Shown here one piece after another: positions 24,515 to 32,449 of a DNA stretch of 64,000 nucleotides. The notes under the pieces were generated by a model. The model saw nothing but the letters and a program-made list of their open reading frames with translations, was not told the DNA's origin and ran no database searches. The DNA is from Arsenicicoccus cauae. Its GTDB lineage: Bacteria; Actinomycetota; Actinomycetes; Actinomycetales; Dermatophilaceae. Made by a program: the position numbers and the translations under genes. The stretch spans positions 1 through 64,000 of the forward strand of contig NZ_WLVL01000002.1 of the NCBI RefSeq assembly GCF_009707125.1. The letters are read 5' to 3'. Numbering within the stretch: the stretch's first letter is position 1; the number at the start of each line of letters is the position of its first letter.

Positions 24515-24520
24515 TACCTT
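24515..24520 (+). promoter_or_regulatory. Probable -10 of the tRNA-Thr/tRNA-Met promoter
   Basis: TACCTT, 48 bases before tRNA-Thr, in the 236-base gap between the divergent korA and tRNA genes. The -35 side (TTTCAT near 24491) is weak. Confidence 0.35.
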
Positions 24521-24568
24521 GGTCGACGCACTCCCAACGAGTGCACTTCCGAGCGCCTAGGTGCTCGG

Positions 24569-24641
24569 GCCCCCTTAGCTCAGTCGGCAGAGCGTTTCCA
24601 TGGTAAGGAAAAGGTCGTCGGTTCGATTCCGACAGGGGGCT
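24569..24641 (+). tRNA. tRNA-Thr (anticodon GGT)
   Basis: Acceptor GCCCCCT/AGGGGGC, D arm with AGCTCAGTCGGCAGAGC, anticodon stem TTTCC/GGAAA around ATGGTAA (GGT), T loop TTCGATT. CCA is not encoded. Confidence 0.97.
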
Positions 24642-24679
24642 CTCGCAAGTCTCGCCCATCCCGGCGGGGCTTGTCCCAA

Positions 24680-24756
24680 GGCGGGGTAGCTCAGCTGGTT
24701 AGAGCGCACGACTCATAATCGTGAGGTCGCGGGATCGAGCCCCGCTCCCGCTACCA
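24680..24756 (+). tRNA. tRNA-Met (anticodon CAT), elongator type
   Basis: Acceptor GGCGGGG/TCCCGCT with two G-U pairs, D arm AGCTCAGCTGGTTAGAGC, anticodon loop CTCATAA on stem CACGA/TCGTG, T stem GCGGG/CCCGC and encoded CCA. The anticodon stem lacks the three G-C pairs of an initiator. A CAT tRNA could also be the lysidine-modified tRNA-Ile, but position beside tRNA-Thr and rpmG favours Met. Confidence 0.92.
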
Positions 24757-24815
24757 AGTTCATCCTTGTCGCAAGGCCGGATCCTCCGGCGCCCACTCCG
24801 AGAGCAGGTTGCCCC

Positions 24816-24986
24816 GTGGCTAGCAAGTCCGCAGACGTTCGCCCCAAGATCACCATGGCGTGCACTGACTGCAAGGAGCGCAACTACATCACCAAGAAGA
24901 ACCGTCGGAACCACCCCGACCGGCTCGAGCTGGCGAAGTACTGCCCTCGCTGCAAGAAGCACACCGCGCACCGCGAGACCCGCTGA
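24816..24986 (+). CDS. rpmG: Ribosomal protein L33 (zinc-ribbon form)
   Basis: A 56-residue large-subunit protein: [19 protein letters not shown]...[34 protein letters not shown] in segments. The pairs ACTDC and CPRC form a zinc ribbon, so this is the C+ type. GTG 24816 is chosen because it gives the canonical [10 protein letters not shown] start. It lies 59 bases after tRNA-Met, the same tRNA-rpmG-hadAB arrangement as in mycobacteria. A strong hairpin follows. Confidence 0.95.
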   Translation: MASKSADVRPKITMACTDCKERNYITKKNRRNHPDRLELAKYCPRCKKHTAHRETR

Positions 24987-25003
24987 GCGCGTCGCCCGCA
25001 TCC

Positions 25004-25039
25004 CGAGCGCCGTCCCTCCACCCGGAGGGGCGGCGCTCG
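25004..25039 (+). terminator. Terminator after rpmG
   Basis: A 16-bp stem (CGAGCGCCG-T-CCCTCC with its partner, one T-G wobble) around ACCC, seventeen bases after the rpmG stop. It separates rpmG from hadAB. Confidence 0.75.
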
Positions 25040-25133
25040 TGCGTCATACCTGCTCGTATGCCGGACGCCCCACCCCCGCCGACTGGTCAGTTCCGGACAG
25101 GCCCTCGACCGGCGGGTAACCGCACGACGCCGT

Positions 25134-25139
25134 TAGGGT
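25134..25139 (+). promoter_or_regulatory. -10 element of leaderless hadA
   Basis: TAGGGT is seven bases before ATG 25147. It overlaps an in-frame upstream GTG (25138), which therefore cannot be the start. Confidence 0.55.
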
Positions 25140-25146
25140 GACGCCC

Positions 25147-25593
25147 ATGCCAGTCAACGAGCAGTTCGCCGGGCGGACCTACCCGCCGACGGCGCCCTAC
25201 CAGGTCGGGCGGGCCAAGATCGCGGAGTTCGCCGAGGCCGTGGGCGCCGTCGACGAGGTCCACACCGACGTCGAGGTCGCCCGCGCCCGCGGCTACGCCG
25301 ACGTCATCGCCCCGCCGACCTTCGCGGTCCTGATCGCCCAGCAGGCGGACCGCCAGCTGATGGAGGACCCCGAGGCGGGCGTCGACTTCAGCCGGGTGGT
25401 CCACGGCGAGCAGAGGTTCGTGCACCACCACCCCCTCACCGCCGGCGACGAGATCGTCGCCACGATGACCGTCGACACCGTGAGGCTCGTCGGGGGGCAC
25501 GCCATGGTGACGACCCGCAGCGAGCTGGCCACCGTCGGCGGCGAGGCCCGCTGCACGGCGACGAGCACCCTCGTGATCCGGGGAGAGGACTGA
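25147..25593 (+). CDS. hadA: FAS1-type MaoC-like dehydratase subunit HadA
   Basis: A 148-residue single hot-dog protein of the HadA/UPF0336 group. FAGRTYPPTAPYQVGRAKIAEFAEAVG opens the FAS1-like dehydratase domain; YADVIAPPTFAVLIAQQ and VVHGEQRFVHHHPLTAGDEI are family motifs. In mycobacteria HadA pairs with HadB to make a (3R)-hydroxyacyl-ACP dehydratase of FAS-II. An organism without mycolic acids presumably uses it for ordinary fatty acids or a related acyl thioester. hadB begins one base after its stop. Confidence 0.88.
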   Translation: MPVNEQFAGRTYPPTAPYQVGRAKIAEFAEAVGAVDEVHTDVEVARARGYADVIAPPTFAVLIAQQADRQLMEDPEAGVDFSRVVHGEQRFVHHHPLTAGDEIVATMTVDTVRLVGGHAMVTTRSELATVGGEARCTATSTLVIRGED

Positions 25594-25594
25594 C

Positions 25595-26008
25595 ATGACG
25601 ATCGACCTCAGCACCGTCGAGGCCGGCCACGCCCTGCCCGAGCGCACCCTGACGGTCACCCGCGCGATGCTCGTGGCCTACGCCGGCGCGAGCCTGGACC
25701 GCAACCCCATCCACTGGGACGAGCGCTTCGCCACGGGCGTCGGCCTGCCCGACGTCATCGCCCACGGCATGCTCACGATGGGCTCGGCCGTGCAGGTGGT
25801 CGTGGACTGGTGCGGCGACGCGGGCCGCGTGGTGGAGTACTCCACCAAGTTCGTGGCCCCGGTCGTCGTTCCCCACGGCACCGGGGCCGAGGTCGTGGTC
25901 GGTGGTGTCGTCAAGAAGGTCGAGGACGGACGGGCTACGGTCGAGCTCACCGCCACGTGCGAGGGCAAGAAGGTCCTGGGGCGGGCGCTCGCCGTCGTCC
26001 GCCTCTGA
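25595..26008 (+). CDS. hadB: MaoC-like dehydratase subunit HadB
   Basis: A 137-residue hot-dog protein carrying the catalytic hydratase-2 motif: YAGASLDRNPIHWDERFATGVGLPDVIAHGMLTMG, with the Asp/His pair (DRNPIHWD). It supplies the active site for the HadA-HadB heterodimer, dehydrating 3-hydroxyacyl thioesters. ATG 25595 follows GGGGAGAGG and almost touches the hadA stop. The mycobacterial third gene, hadC, is absent; murB follows after 66 bases. Confidence 0.9.
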   Translation: MTIDLSTVEAGHALPERTLTVTRAMLVAYAGASLDRNPIHWDERFATGVGLPDVIAHGMLTMGSAVQVVVDWCGDAGRVVEYSTKFVAPVVVPHGTGAEVVVGGVVKKVEDGRATVELTATCEGKKVLGRALAVVRL

Positions 26009-26074
26009 CGGCGAGACGCCGCGCCCTCCGCTCGCCGCGGGCCCGTCATCCCTCCGATCCCCCGAAGGACATCC

Positions 26075-27148
26075 ATGCAGGTCGAGCACGACGTGCCCCT
26101 CGCGCCGCTCACCACGATGCGCGTCGGCGGCCCCGCCCGGCGCCTCGTCACCGTCTCGACGACGGACGAGCTGGTCGACGCCGTCCGTGAGGTCGACGAC
26201 GCCGACGAGCCGCTGCTGCTGGTCTCGGGGGGCTCCAACCTCGTGATCAGCGACGAGGGGTTCGATGGCACGGTCGTCCGGGTGGCCACGCAGGGCGTGG
26301 ACGTCCAGTCGCAGGACTACTGCGGCGGCGCCTTCGTGCGGGTCGCGGCGGGGGAGTCCTGGGACGGCCTGGTCGAGCGGGCCGTGGCGGAGGGCTGGGC
26401 CGGCATCGAGGCCATGTCCGGGATCCCCGGCCTCACCGGCGCCACCCCCGTGCAGAACGTCGGCGCCTACGGCCAGGAGGTCGCCCAGACCATCGCGCAG
26501 GTCCGGGTCTTCGACCGCCGCGAGCAGCGTGTGCGCACGTTCTTCCCCGACGACTGCGCGTTCACCTACCGCCACAGCGTGCTCAAGGGCACCGACCGCT
26601 ACGTCGTCCTCGACGTCGCCTTCCAGCTCGAGGTCGCCGACCTCTCCCGTCCGGTGGCGTATGCCGCCCTCGCGGCCGGTCTCGACGTGCCGCTGGGCAC
26701 GCGCGTGCCGCTGCAGGACGCCCGCGACGCGGTGCTGGCGCAGCGCCGGCGGCGGGGGATGGTCCTGGACGCCGAGGACCACGACACGTGGTCGTGCGGG
26801 TCCTTCTTCACCAACCCGATCCTGCTGGCGCGCGAGTTCGCGGACCTGCAGGAGCGGGTGCGGGCCCTCCTCGGCGCGGACGGTCCGGAGCCGCCGCGCT
26901 TCGACGCGGGCGAGGGCATGGTCAAGACCAGTGCTGCGTGGCTGATCGACAGGGCGGGGTTCGCCAAGGGCTTCGGCCTCCCGGGCGCGGCGGCGCTGTC
27001 CACCAAGCACACCCTCGCCGTCACCAACCGGGGCGACGCCTCGGCCGAGGACGTCCTGGCCCTGGCGCGCGCGGTGCGCGACGGCGTCCGTGAGACTTTC
27101 GGGGTGACGCTGGTCAACGAGCCGGTGCTCGTCGACCTCTCCCTCTAG
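26075..27148 (+). CDS. murB: UDP-N-acetylenolpyruvoylglucosamine reductase
   Basis: MurB reduces UDP-GlcNAc-enolpyruvate to UDP-MurNAc with NADPH and FAD in peptidoglycan synthesis. The 357 residues show APLTTMRVGGPARRLV, the FAD loop LLVSGGSNLVISDEGFDG, GIEAMSGIPGLTGATPVQNVGAYGQEV, and YRHSVLKG, whose Ser donates a proton. SCGSFFTNPIL and the C-terminal Glu in VTLVNEPVLVD complete the site. The long form (about 350) is the type I enzyme of actinobacteria. ATG 26075 follows GAAGGA. Confidence 0.95.
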   Translation: MQVEHDVPLAPLTTMRVGGPARRLVTVSTTDELVDAVREVDDADEPLLLVSGGSNLVISDEGFDGTVVRVATQGVDVQSQDYCGGAFVRVAAGESWDGLVERAVAEGWAGIEAMSGIPGLTGATPVQNVGAYGQEVAQTIAQVRVFDRREQRVRTFFPDDCAFTYRHSVLKGTDRYVVLDVAFQLEVADLSRPVAYAALAAGLDVPLGTRVPLQDARDAVLAQRRRRGMVLDAEDHDTWSCGSFFTNPILLAREFADLQERVRALLGADGPEPPRFDAGEGMVKTSAAWLIDRAGFAKGFGLPGAAALSTKHTLAVTNRGDASAEDVLALARAVRDGVRETFGVTLVNEPVLVDLSL

Positions 27149-27167
27149 CCCTCCCGGCGGCCCTCAC

Positions 27168-28199
27168 TCAGTCGGCAGGCAGGGCGAGCCACACGTCGAC
27201 GTCCTCCTCCGCCTGCGCGACCACCTCGCGGGGCGCAGTCGAGGCCCGCAGCGACATCCGCGCCAGGTCGGCCAGCGCCTCGTCGTCGAGCCCGTGCACC
27301 TCCCGCGCCGTGCGGTACTGGTCCACCAGCCGCGAGCCGAACAGCAGCGGGTCGTCCGCGCCCAGCGCGACCTGGATCCCCGCGTCGAGCAGCGGCCGCA
27401 GCGGCACGGCGGGCGCGGCGTCATACACCCCGAGGGCGACGTTGCTCCCCGGGCAGACCTCGAGAGCGACCCCCTCGCGCGCCAGGCGCTCCAGCGCCCG
27501 CGGGTCCTCGGCCGCGCGCACGCCGTGCCCGATCCGGTCGGGCACCAGCGCGTCGAGGGTCCGTATGACGGCCTCCGGCCCCGCGAGCTCGCCGCCGTGG
27601 GGCACGAGGGCCAGGCCCGCACCCCGGGCGATCCCGAAGGCCGGCGCGAAGTCCTCGACCACGCCACGGTGCTCGTCGTTGGACAGGCCGAAGCCGACGA
27701 CCGTGCCGGTCCCCTCGCCGGCGTACCGCGCGGCCAGCCGGGCCAGCGTCCGGGCGTCGAGGGGGTGCCTGATGCGGCTGGCCGCCACGATCACGCCCAC
27801 GCCGATCCCGGCCTCCGCCGCGGCGGCCGACGCCGACTCGAGGACGAGCTCGAGCGCGGGCGTCAGCCCGCCGCAGAATGGCGCGTAGGACGTCGGGTCC
27901 ACCTGGATCTCCAGCCACCGCGAGCCCTCGGCGGCGTCGTCGAGGGCAGCCTCGAGCACGATCCTGCGCATAGCCGCGGGCGACCGCACGCACGCCCGCG
28001 CGGCGTCGTACAACCGCTGGAACCGGAACCATCCGCGGGACTCGACGGAGGTGAGCGTGGGGGGCCAGTCGTCGACGAGGGCATGGGGGAGCCTGAGGCC
28101 CTCGTCGCGCGCGAGCTCGGTCAGCGTCGACAGCCGCAGGGACCCGGTGAAGTGCAGGTGCAGGTGCGCCTTGGGGAGCTGGTCGAGGGGGCGGGGCAT
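27168..28199 (-). CDS. add: Adenosine deaminase
   Basis: A zinc-dependent amidohydrolase turning adenosine into inosine, 343 residues. KAHLHLHFTGS near residue 10 supplies the HxH zinc ligands, LVPHGGELAG the third His and catalytic Glu, DRIGHGVRA the HG motif, LEVCPGSNVALGVY the substrate loop, and VALGADDPLLFG the Asp pair; canonical enzymes have NTDDP or NSDDP here, so the Gly-Ala is slightly unusual and adenine or another aminopurine nucleoside cannot be excluded. ATG 28199 follows GAGGA; a more upstream in-frame ATG (28247) has no support. It converges on murB and diverges from the CapA-like gene. Confidence 0.85.
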   Translation of the reverse strand: MPRPLDQLPKAHLHLHFTGSLRLSTLTELARDEGLRLPHALVDDWPPTLTSVESRGWFRFQRLYDAARACVRSPAAMRRIVLEAALDDAAEGSRWLEIQVDPTSYAPFCGGLTPALELVLESASAAAAEAGIGVGVIVAASRIRHPLDARTLARLAARYAGEGTGTVVGFGLSNDEHRGVVEDFAPAFGIARGAGLALVPHGGELAGPEAVIRTLDALVPDRIGHGVRAAEDPRALERLAREGVALEVCPGSNVALGVYDAAPAVPLRPLLDAGIQVALGADDPLLFGSRLVDQYRTAREVHGLDDEALADLARMSLRASTAPREVVAQAEEDVDVWLALPAD

Positions 28200-28322
28200 G
28201 GCGCCATCCTCACAGACGGTGGCCGGCCGGGCGCCCACGGTCTTCACCCCGCGTGCCGCGTCCCGTCAGGGCGGCCGGACGCCTACGGTGGGGTGGTCCC
28301 GCACCCTCCCGCCGAGGTCCTC

Positions 28323-29525
28323 ATGCCGATTCCCGACCGCCTCCTCGCCCGGTCCCGCCGCAGCACCGCCGTGGGTCTGCTGGCGGTGGTCGCGACCGCC
28401 GCCAGCGCGGGAGGGCTCGCGGTCGCCGACGCCTTCGGTCCGCCCGACCCCACCCCGGCATCGCTGGCTCGGGCGGGTGAGGCGCCTGCAGGGCGGGCGA
28501 CGGTGGGTGCCACCTCGACGGCCGGGACTCCTGCCGCCGAGACGTCGGCCCGGGCGGTGGCGCCGGTCGAGCGCGCCCGGCGCCGGGGGGCGCCCGGGGC
28601 GGAGCCCATCACGCTGGCGTTCGGCGGGGACACCCAGGCCCATGGGGCCGCCGGCCGCATCGTGGGCGAGGGGCTGGGTGCCACGGGTCGGTTGCTGGCG
28701 GGCGCCGACCTGGCCATGGTCAACCTCGAGACGGTGGTCGCCGCCGATCGCACGGGGCTGCGGCCGCAGCCCAAGCCGTTCACCTTCGTCACTGGTCCCT
28801 CCATCCTGGACGCGCTCCACCGGGAGGGGGTCGACGTGGTCACGGCGGCCAACAACCACACGATGGACTTCGGTGAGCGGGGCATGGCGCAGATGCTTGC
28901 CGTCAAGGCGTCCTCCCCGGTCCCGATGGTGGGTCTGGGCAAGGACGACGCCGAGGCCTGGGCGCCCTGGTCCACGCTGGTCAAGGGCCGCCGCGTGGTG
29001 GTCTTCGGGGCGACCGACGTGCTCGACGCCCACCTCGACTGGAAGGCCGGGCCGGGCAAACCCGGTCTGGCCAAGGTCATGGATGACGACGGCCTCGAGG
29101 CGCTCCTCGACGGCGTCCGTCGCGCCCGTGCCGCCGGCCCGACCGACGTGATCGTGGTCTACCTGCACTCCGGCATCGAGAAGCAGCGCTGCCCCACGCC
29201 CCGCCAGCTCCGGACCGACTCCGCGCTCGCCGAGGCGGGCGCCACCGTCGTGGTCGGCGCGCACGCCCACGTGCTGCAGACCACGACGACGGTGGGGGAC
29301 ACGGCCGTGGCGTACGGCATCGGCAACTTCGTCTTCGGCAGCGGGAGCAGTGCCGAGACCCGCGCGTCGGGAGTCCTCACGGTCACCGTGCCGGGCGACG
29401 CCGGCGCCCCGACCATGACCTTCGACCCCGCGCGGGTGACCCAGGGGCTGCCGGTGCTGCTCGAGGGGGCAGAGCGCGAGCGGGCCCTGCGGAGCTGGCG
29501 GGCCCGGGGCGAGGGCTGCTCCTGA
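28323..29525 (+). CDS. CapA-family (PGA synthesis-type) metallophosphatase-like protein, exported
   Basis: The 400-residue product has an N-terminal membrane segment (VGLLAVVATAASAGGLAVADA, residues 18-38), then a Pro/Ala/Thr linker, and the CapA domain from about residue 95: ITLAFGGDTQAHG, LAMVNLETVVA, VDVVTAANNHTMDFGERGM, VVYLHSGIEKQRCP and VVVGAHAHVLQ with YGIGNFVFGSG. These are the metal-binding motifs of the calcineurin-like CapA/PgsA group, involved in poly-gamma-glutamate or other envelope polymers; the actual role is uncertain. ATG 28323 follows GAGG; TACGGT at 28283 may be its -10. Confidence 0.85.
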   Translation: MPIPDRLLARSRRSTAVGLLAVVATAASAGGLAVADAFGPPDPTPASLARAGEAPAGRATVGATSTAGTPAAETSARAVAPVERARRRGAPGAEPITLAFGGDTQAHGAAGRIVGEGLGATGRLLAGADLAMVNLETVVAADRTGLRPQPKPFTFVTGPSILDALHREGVDVVTAANNHTMDFGERGMAQMLAVKASSPVPMVGLGKDDAEAWAPWSTLVKGRRVVVFGATDVLDAHLDWKAGPGKPGLAKVMDDDGLEALLDGVRRARAAGPTDVIVVYLHSGIEKQRCPTPRQLRTDSALAEAGATVVVGAHAHVLQTTTTVGDTAVAYGIGNFVFGSGSSAETRASGVLTVTVPGDAGAPTMTFDPARVTQGLPVLLEGAERERALRSWRARGEGCS

Positions 29526-29599
29526 CCGTATGCCGTCCGCCCGGCGTCAGGGCTGGTCGCCGCTCCCGCGTCGGTTCGCCTTGGGCCGTCCCTCTGACG

Positions 29600-29605
29600 T
29601 ATGCT
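29600..29605 (+). promoter_or_regulatory. Probable -10 of the tRNA-Trp-secE-nusG transcript
   Basis: TATGCT, 66 bases before tRNA-Trp; TTCGCC at 29576 is a possible -35 at 18 bases. Nothing else is seen in the 146-base gap. Confidence 0.4.
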
Positions 29606-29671
29606 CATCTCTTGGATGGATCCCGCGTCGATCGTCGCTGTGCTGCGCTGGCCGCCTCGAGACCGTCCCGA

Positions 29672-29744
29672 AGGGTAGTAGCTCAATTGGTAGAGCACCG
29701 GTCTCCAAAACCGGCGGTTGGGGGTTCGAGTCCCTCCTGCCCTG
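29672..29744 (+). tRNA. tRNA-Trp (anticodon CCA)
   Basis: Acceptor AGGGTAG/CTGCCCT, anticodon loop CTCCAAA (CCA) on stem CCGGT/ACCGG, T loop TTCGAGT, no encoded CCA end. Its place just before secE is conserved across actinobacteria. Confidence 0.97.
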
Positions 29745-29778
29745 CGGATCACGTGATCATCTGACGAAGCGAGGGGCC

Positions 29779-30027
29779 GTGAGCGAGGTCAACACCCGTG
29801 GTGGTGCTGGGCGCGACACCGCGACCCGTCAAGGCTTCTTCGCTCGCATCACGTTGTTCGTCGCCCAGGTGCTGGACGAGCTGCGCAAGGTCGTCCGTCC
29901 CACCCGCGAGGAGCTGGTCACCTACACCACGGTCGTGATGGTCTTCGTGATCGCGGTCATGCTGTTCGTCGCGGCCCTCGACTACGGGATCGGCAAGCTC
30001 GTCTTCTGGGCGTTCGCCGGCAGCTGA
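29779..30027 (+). CDS. secE: Preprotein translocase subunit SecE
   Basis: An 82-residue single-span SecE, the clamp of the SecYEG channel. The amphipathic segment FVAQVLDELRKVVRPTREELVTYT precedes one transmembrane helix (VVMVFVIAVMLFVAALDYGIG). It is the short actinobacterial/Gram-positive form with one helix instead of three. GTG 29779 follows GCGAGGGG and gives a typical N-terminus. secY is 30 kb downstream at 59861. Confidence 0.95.
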   Translation: MSEVNTRGGAGRDTATRQGFFARITLFVAQVLDELRKVVRPTREELVTYTTVVMVFVIAVMLFVAALDYGIGKLVFWAFAGS

Positions 30028-30105
30028 CGGCCGACCGCTCCTGCGGTCAGCCCACCGCCCGTGGCGGCACCCGCCCGATCACCAGCAAGGAAGTAGGCCC
30101 GTACC

Positions 30106-30969
30106 GTGTCCGACCAGCCCTCGAACGACCCGTTCGCCACCCGCGACGAGGCCGACGTCGACGCTCCCGTCGAGCCGACCGAGGTCGAGGTGGTCGAGGT
30201 CGACACGGCCAGCGAGCCCGCCGGTGCCGACGTGAGCGACGTGACGGAGGAGTCCGACGAGTCTGACGTGACCGAGGGGTCTGTCGAGTCTGATGTGACC
30301 GACGAGTCCGACGAGCAGGTGTCCGTGCCGGATGCCCCCGCGGTCAACCCGCTCGAGGAGTTCAAGCGTGACCTGCGCATGCTCGAGGGCGACTGGTACG
30401 TCGTGCACTCCTACGCCGGTTACGAGAACCGCGTCAAGACCAACCTCGAGACCCGCGTGACCAGCCTCAACATGGAGCCCTACATCTTCCAGGTGGAGGT
30501 CCCCATGGAGGAGGTCACCGAGATCAAGAACGGCCAGCGCAAGGTCGTCCGCCGCGTGCGGATGCCCGGGTACGTCCTGGTACGCATGGACCTCACCGAC
30601 GAGAGCTGGGGCGCCGTGCGCCACACCCCCGGCGTCACGGGCTTCGTCGGTCACACCCACCAGCCGGTGCCGCTGAGCCTCGACGAGGTCGTCACGATGC
30701 TGGCCCCGACCTTCGAGGAGCCCGCGGCCCCGGCCGCATCCGGCGCCGCCGCGCAGCCCGGCGCCGGCCAGGCCGCCTCCCCGCGCCCCACGGTGGACGT
30801 GGAGTTCGAGGTCGGCGAGTCGGTCACCGTCATGGAGGGCCCCTTCGAGACCCTCGACGCCACGGTCTCCGAGATCAACGTCGAGACTCAGAAGCTCAAG
30901 GTTCTGGTGTCGATCTTCGGCCGGGAGACCCCGGTCGAGCTGGGCTTTAACCAGGTCGCCAAGATCTGA
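30106..30969 (+). CDS. nusG: Transcription elongation/termination factor NusG
   Basis: A 287-residue NusG. After an acidic, disordered N-terminal extension of about 85 residues comes the NGN domain ([21 protein letters not shown] ... [12 protein letters not shown]), a Pro/Ala-rich linker ([16 protein letters not shown]), and the KOW domain [19 protein letters not shown] ending [10 protein letters not shown]. It binds RNA polymerase and links it to Rho or the ribosome. E. coli NusG is 181 residues; the long acidic extension is an actinobacterial trait and here contains a threefold repeat. GTG 30106 follows AAGGAAG. Confidence 0.95.
   Translation: MSDQPSNDPFATRDEADVDAPVEPTEVEVVEVDTASEPAGADVSDVTEESDESDVTEGSVESDVTDESDEQVSVPDAPAVNPLEEFKRDLRMLEGDWYVVHSYAGYENRVKTNLETRVTSLNMEPYIFQVEVPMEEVTEIKNGQRKVVRRVRMPGYVLVRMDLTDESWGAVRHTPGVTGFVGHTHQPVPLSLDEVVTMLAPTFEEPAAPAASGAAAQPGAGQAASPRPTVDVEFEVGESVTVMEGPFETLDATVSEINVETQKLKVLVSIFGRETPVELGFNQVAKI
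30235..30315 (+). repeat. Three tandem 27-bp repeats inside nusG
   Basis: Residues 44-70 of NusG read [18 protein letters not shown] and SDVTDESDE. The DNA units are 27 bases each and only partly diverged, so copy number could change by slippage without breaking the frame. Confidence 0.75.
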
Positions 30970-31063
30970 TCGCAGCCCATCCGGCCCCGCGGCACCCCGC
31001 GGCGGTCCTGCAACCGGGTCATCGCCCACGGCGTCGGCCCATCACACAGCAAGGAAGTTCCAC

Positions 31064-31504
31064 ATGCCTCCCAAGAAGAAGGTCTCCGGCTTCATCAAGC
31101 TGCAGATCCAGGCCGGTGCCGCGACCCCGGCGCCGCCCGTCGGCCCGGCCCTCGGTCAGCACGGCGTCAACATCATGGAGTTCGTCAAGGCGTACAACGC
31201 CGCGACGGAGTCCCAGCGCGGCAACGTCATCCCGGTCGAGATCACGGTCTACGAGGACCGCTCCTTCACCTTCATCACCAAGACGCCGCCCGCCGCCGAG
31301 CTGATCAAGAAGGCCGCGGGCGTCCCCAAGGGCTCCGGCGTCCCCAACAAGACCAAGGTCGCGACGCTGTCCGCGGACCAGGTCCGTGAGATCGCCCAGC
31401 AGAAGATGGACGACCTCAACGCCAACGACGTCGAGATGGCCGCCCGCATCATCGCGGGCACCGCCCGCTCGATGGGCATCAACACCCCCGGTTACGAGTC
31501 CTGA
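31064..31504 (+). CDS. rplK: Ribosomal protein L11
   Basis: L11 (146 residues) binds the GTPase centre of 23S rRNA and is needed for factor function and the stringent response. The N-terminal proline-rich helix region [19 protein letters not shown] and the C-terminal RNA-binding domain (AGTARSMGI) are intact. [18 protein letters not shown] is canonical. ATG 31064 follows AAGGAAG; 94 bases separate it from nusG and 115 from rplA. A small hairpin (31515-31533, GCGGACCC/GGGTCCGC) lies after its stop. Confidence 0.97.
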   Translation: MPPKKKVSGFIKLQIQAGAATPAPPVGPALGQHGVNIMEFVKAYNAATESQRGNVIPVEITVYEDRSFTFITKTPPAAELIKKAAGVPKGSGVPNKTKVATLSADQVREIAQQKMDDLNANDVEMAARIIAGTARSMGINTPGYES

Positions 31505-31619
31505 CTCGTGACCCGCGGACCCGCCGGGTCCGCTGTGGCAGGACCAGCGCTGGTCCGTTCGACCACGACTCCAGCAGGGTGAGCCCCCGGGCCGCCCGAC
31601 CCTCACCAAGGAGCAGCAC

Positions 31620-32339
31620 ATGAAGCGCAGCAAGGCCTACCGCGCGGCAGCCGAGCGCGTCGACGCGGACAAGCTGTACGCCCCGCTCGACGCCGTCCGC
31701 CTCGCCAAGGAGACGGCCTCCAACAAGTACGACGCGACCGTCGAGGTGGCCTTCCGCCTCGGTGTCGACCCGCGCAAGGCGGACCAGATGGTGCGCGGCA
31801 CCGTCAACCTGCCGCACGGCACGGGCAAGACCGCTCGCGTCCTCGTCTTCGCCAACGGCGACAAGGCCGAGGCAGCCCGCGCGGCCGGCGCCGACTTCGT
31901 CGGATCCGACGACATGCTCGAGAAGGTCCAGGGCGGGTGGCTCGACTTCGACGCCGTCGTCGCGACCCCGGACCTCATGGGCAAGGTCGGCCGTCTGGGC
32001 AAGGTGCTGGGCCCCCGTGGTCTCATGCCCAACCCCAAGACCGGGACCGTGACGATGGACGTGACCAAGGCCGTCAACGACATCAAGGGCGGCAAGATCG
32101 AGTTCCGCGTCGACAAGCACGCCAACCTCCACTTCATCATCGGCAAGGTCTCGTTCGACGAGAAGGCGCTGGTGGAGAACTACGCGGCGGCGATGGAGGA
32201 GATCCTCCGCCTGAAGCCGTCCGCCTCCAAGGGTCGCTACATCACCAAGGCGACGCTGGCGACGACGACGGGCCCCGGCATCCCGCTGGACCCCAACCGC
32301 ACCCGCAACCTCACCTCCGAGGAGGAGGTCCAGGCCTGA
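31620..32339 (+). CDS. rplA: Ribosomal protein L1
   Basis: L1 (239 residues) forms the mobile L1 stalk near the E site and commonly represses its own operon by binding the mRNA leader. [43 protein letters not shown] and [15 protein letters not shown] are the family blocks. ATG follows AAGGAG. A strong terminator follows, ending the L11 operon; the 115-base spacer before it is the usual place for an L1-responsive site, which I cannot confirm. Confidence 0.97.
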   Translation: MKRSKAYRAAAERVDADKLYAPLDAVRLAKETASNKYDATVEVAFRLGVDPRKADQMVRGTVNLPHGTGKTARVLVFANGDKAEAARAAGADFVGSDDMLEKVQGGWLDFDAVVATPDLMGKVGRLGKVLGPRGLMPNPKTGTVTMDVTKAVNDIKGGKIEFRVDKHANLHFIIGKVSFDEKALVENYAAAMEEILRLKPSASKGRYITKATLATTTGPGIPLDPNRTRNLTSEEEVQA

Positions 32340-32356
32340 GCCTGCCCTCCTGACCC

Positions 32357-32393
32357 GCGAAGCCCGGACCGACCTCGTCGGCCCGGGCTTCGC
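32357..32393 (+). terminator. Terminator of the secE-nusG-rplK-rplA unit
   Basis: A 17-bp stem (GCGAAGCCCGGACCGAC with partner, one mismatch) and loop CTC, eighteen bases after rplA. Confidence 0.75.
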
Positions 32394-32435
32394 GCGTCCC
32401 GGGTGAGCCTTCCCGTATGCCGTGCGCCCGGCCTC

Positions 32436-32441
32436 TAGGAT
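32436..32441 (+). promoter_or_regulatory. -10 element of the lipoprotein gene
   Basis: TAGGAT, eight bases before ATG 32450, no Shine-Dalgarno. It gives the inserted lipoprotein gene an independent leaderless transcript. Confidence 0.45.
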
Positions 32442-32449
32442 CGTGAGTC

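Noticed and set aside
28199..28247. A 16-codon longer adenosine deaminase
   Set aside because: The family N-terminus begins right at MPRPLDQLPKAHLHLH and GAGGA precedes ATG 28199.
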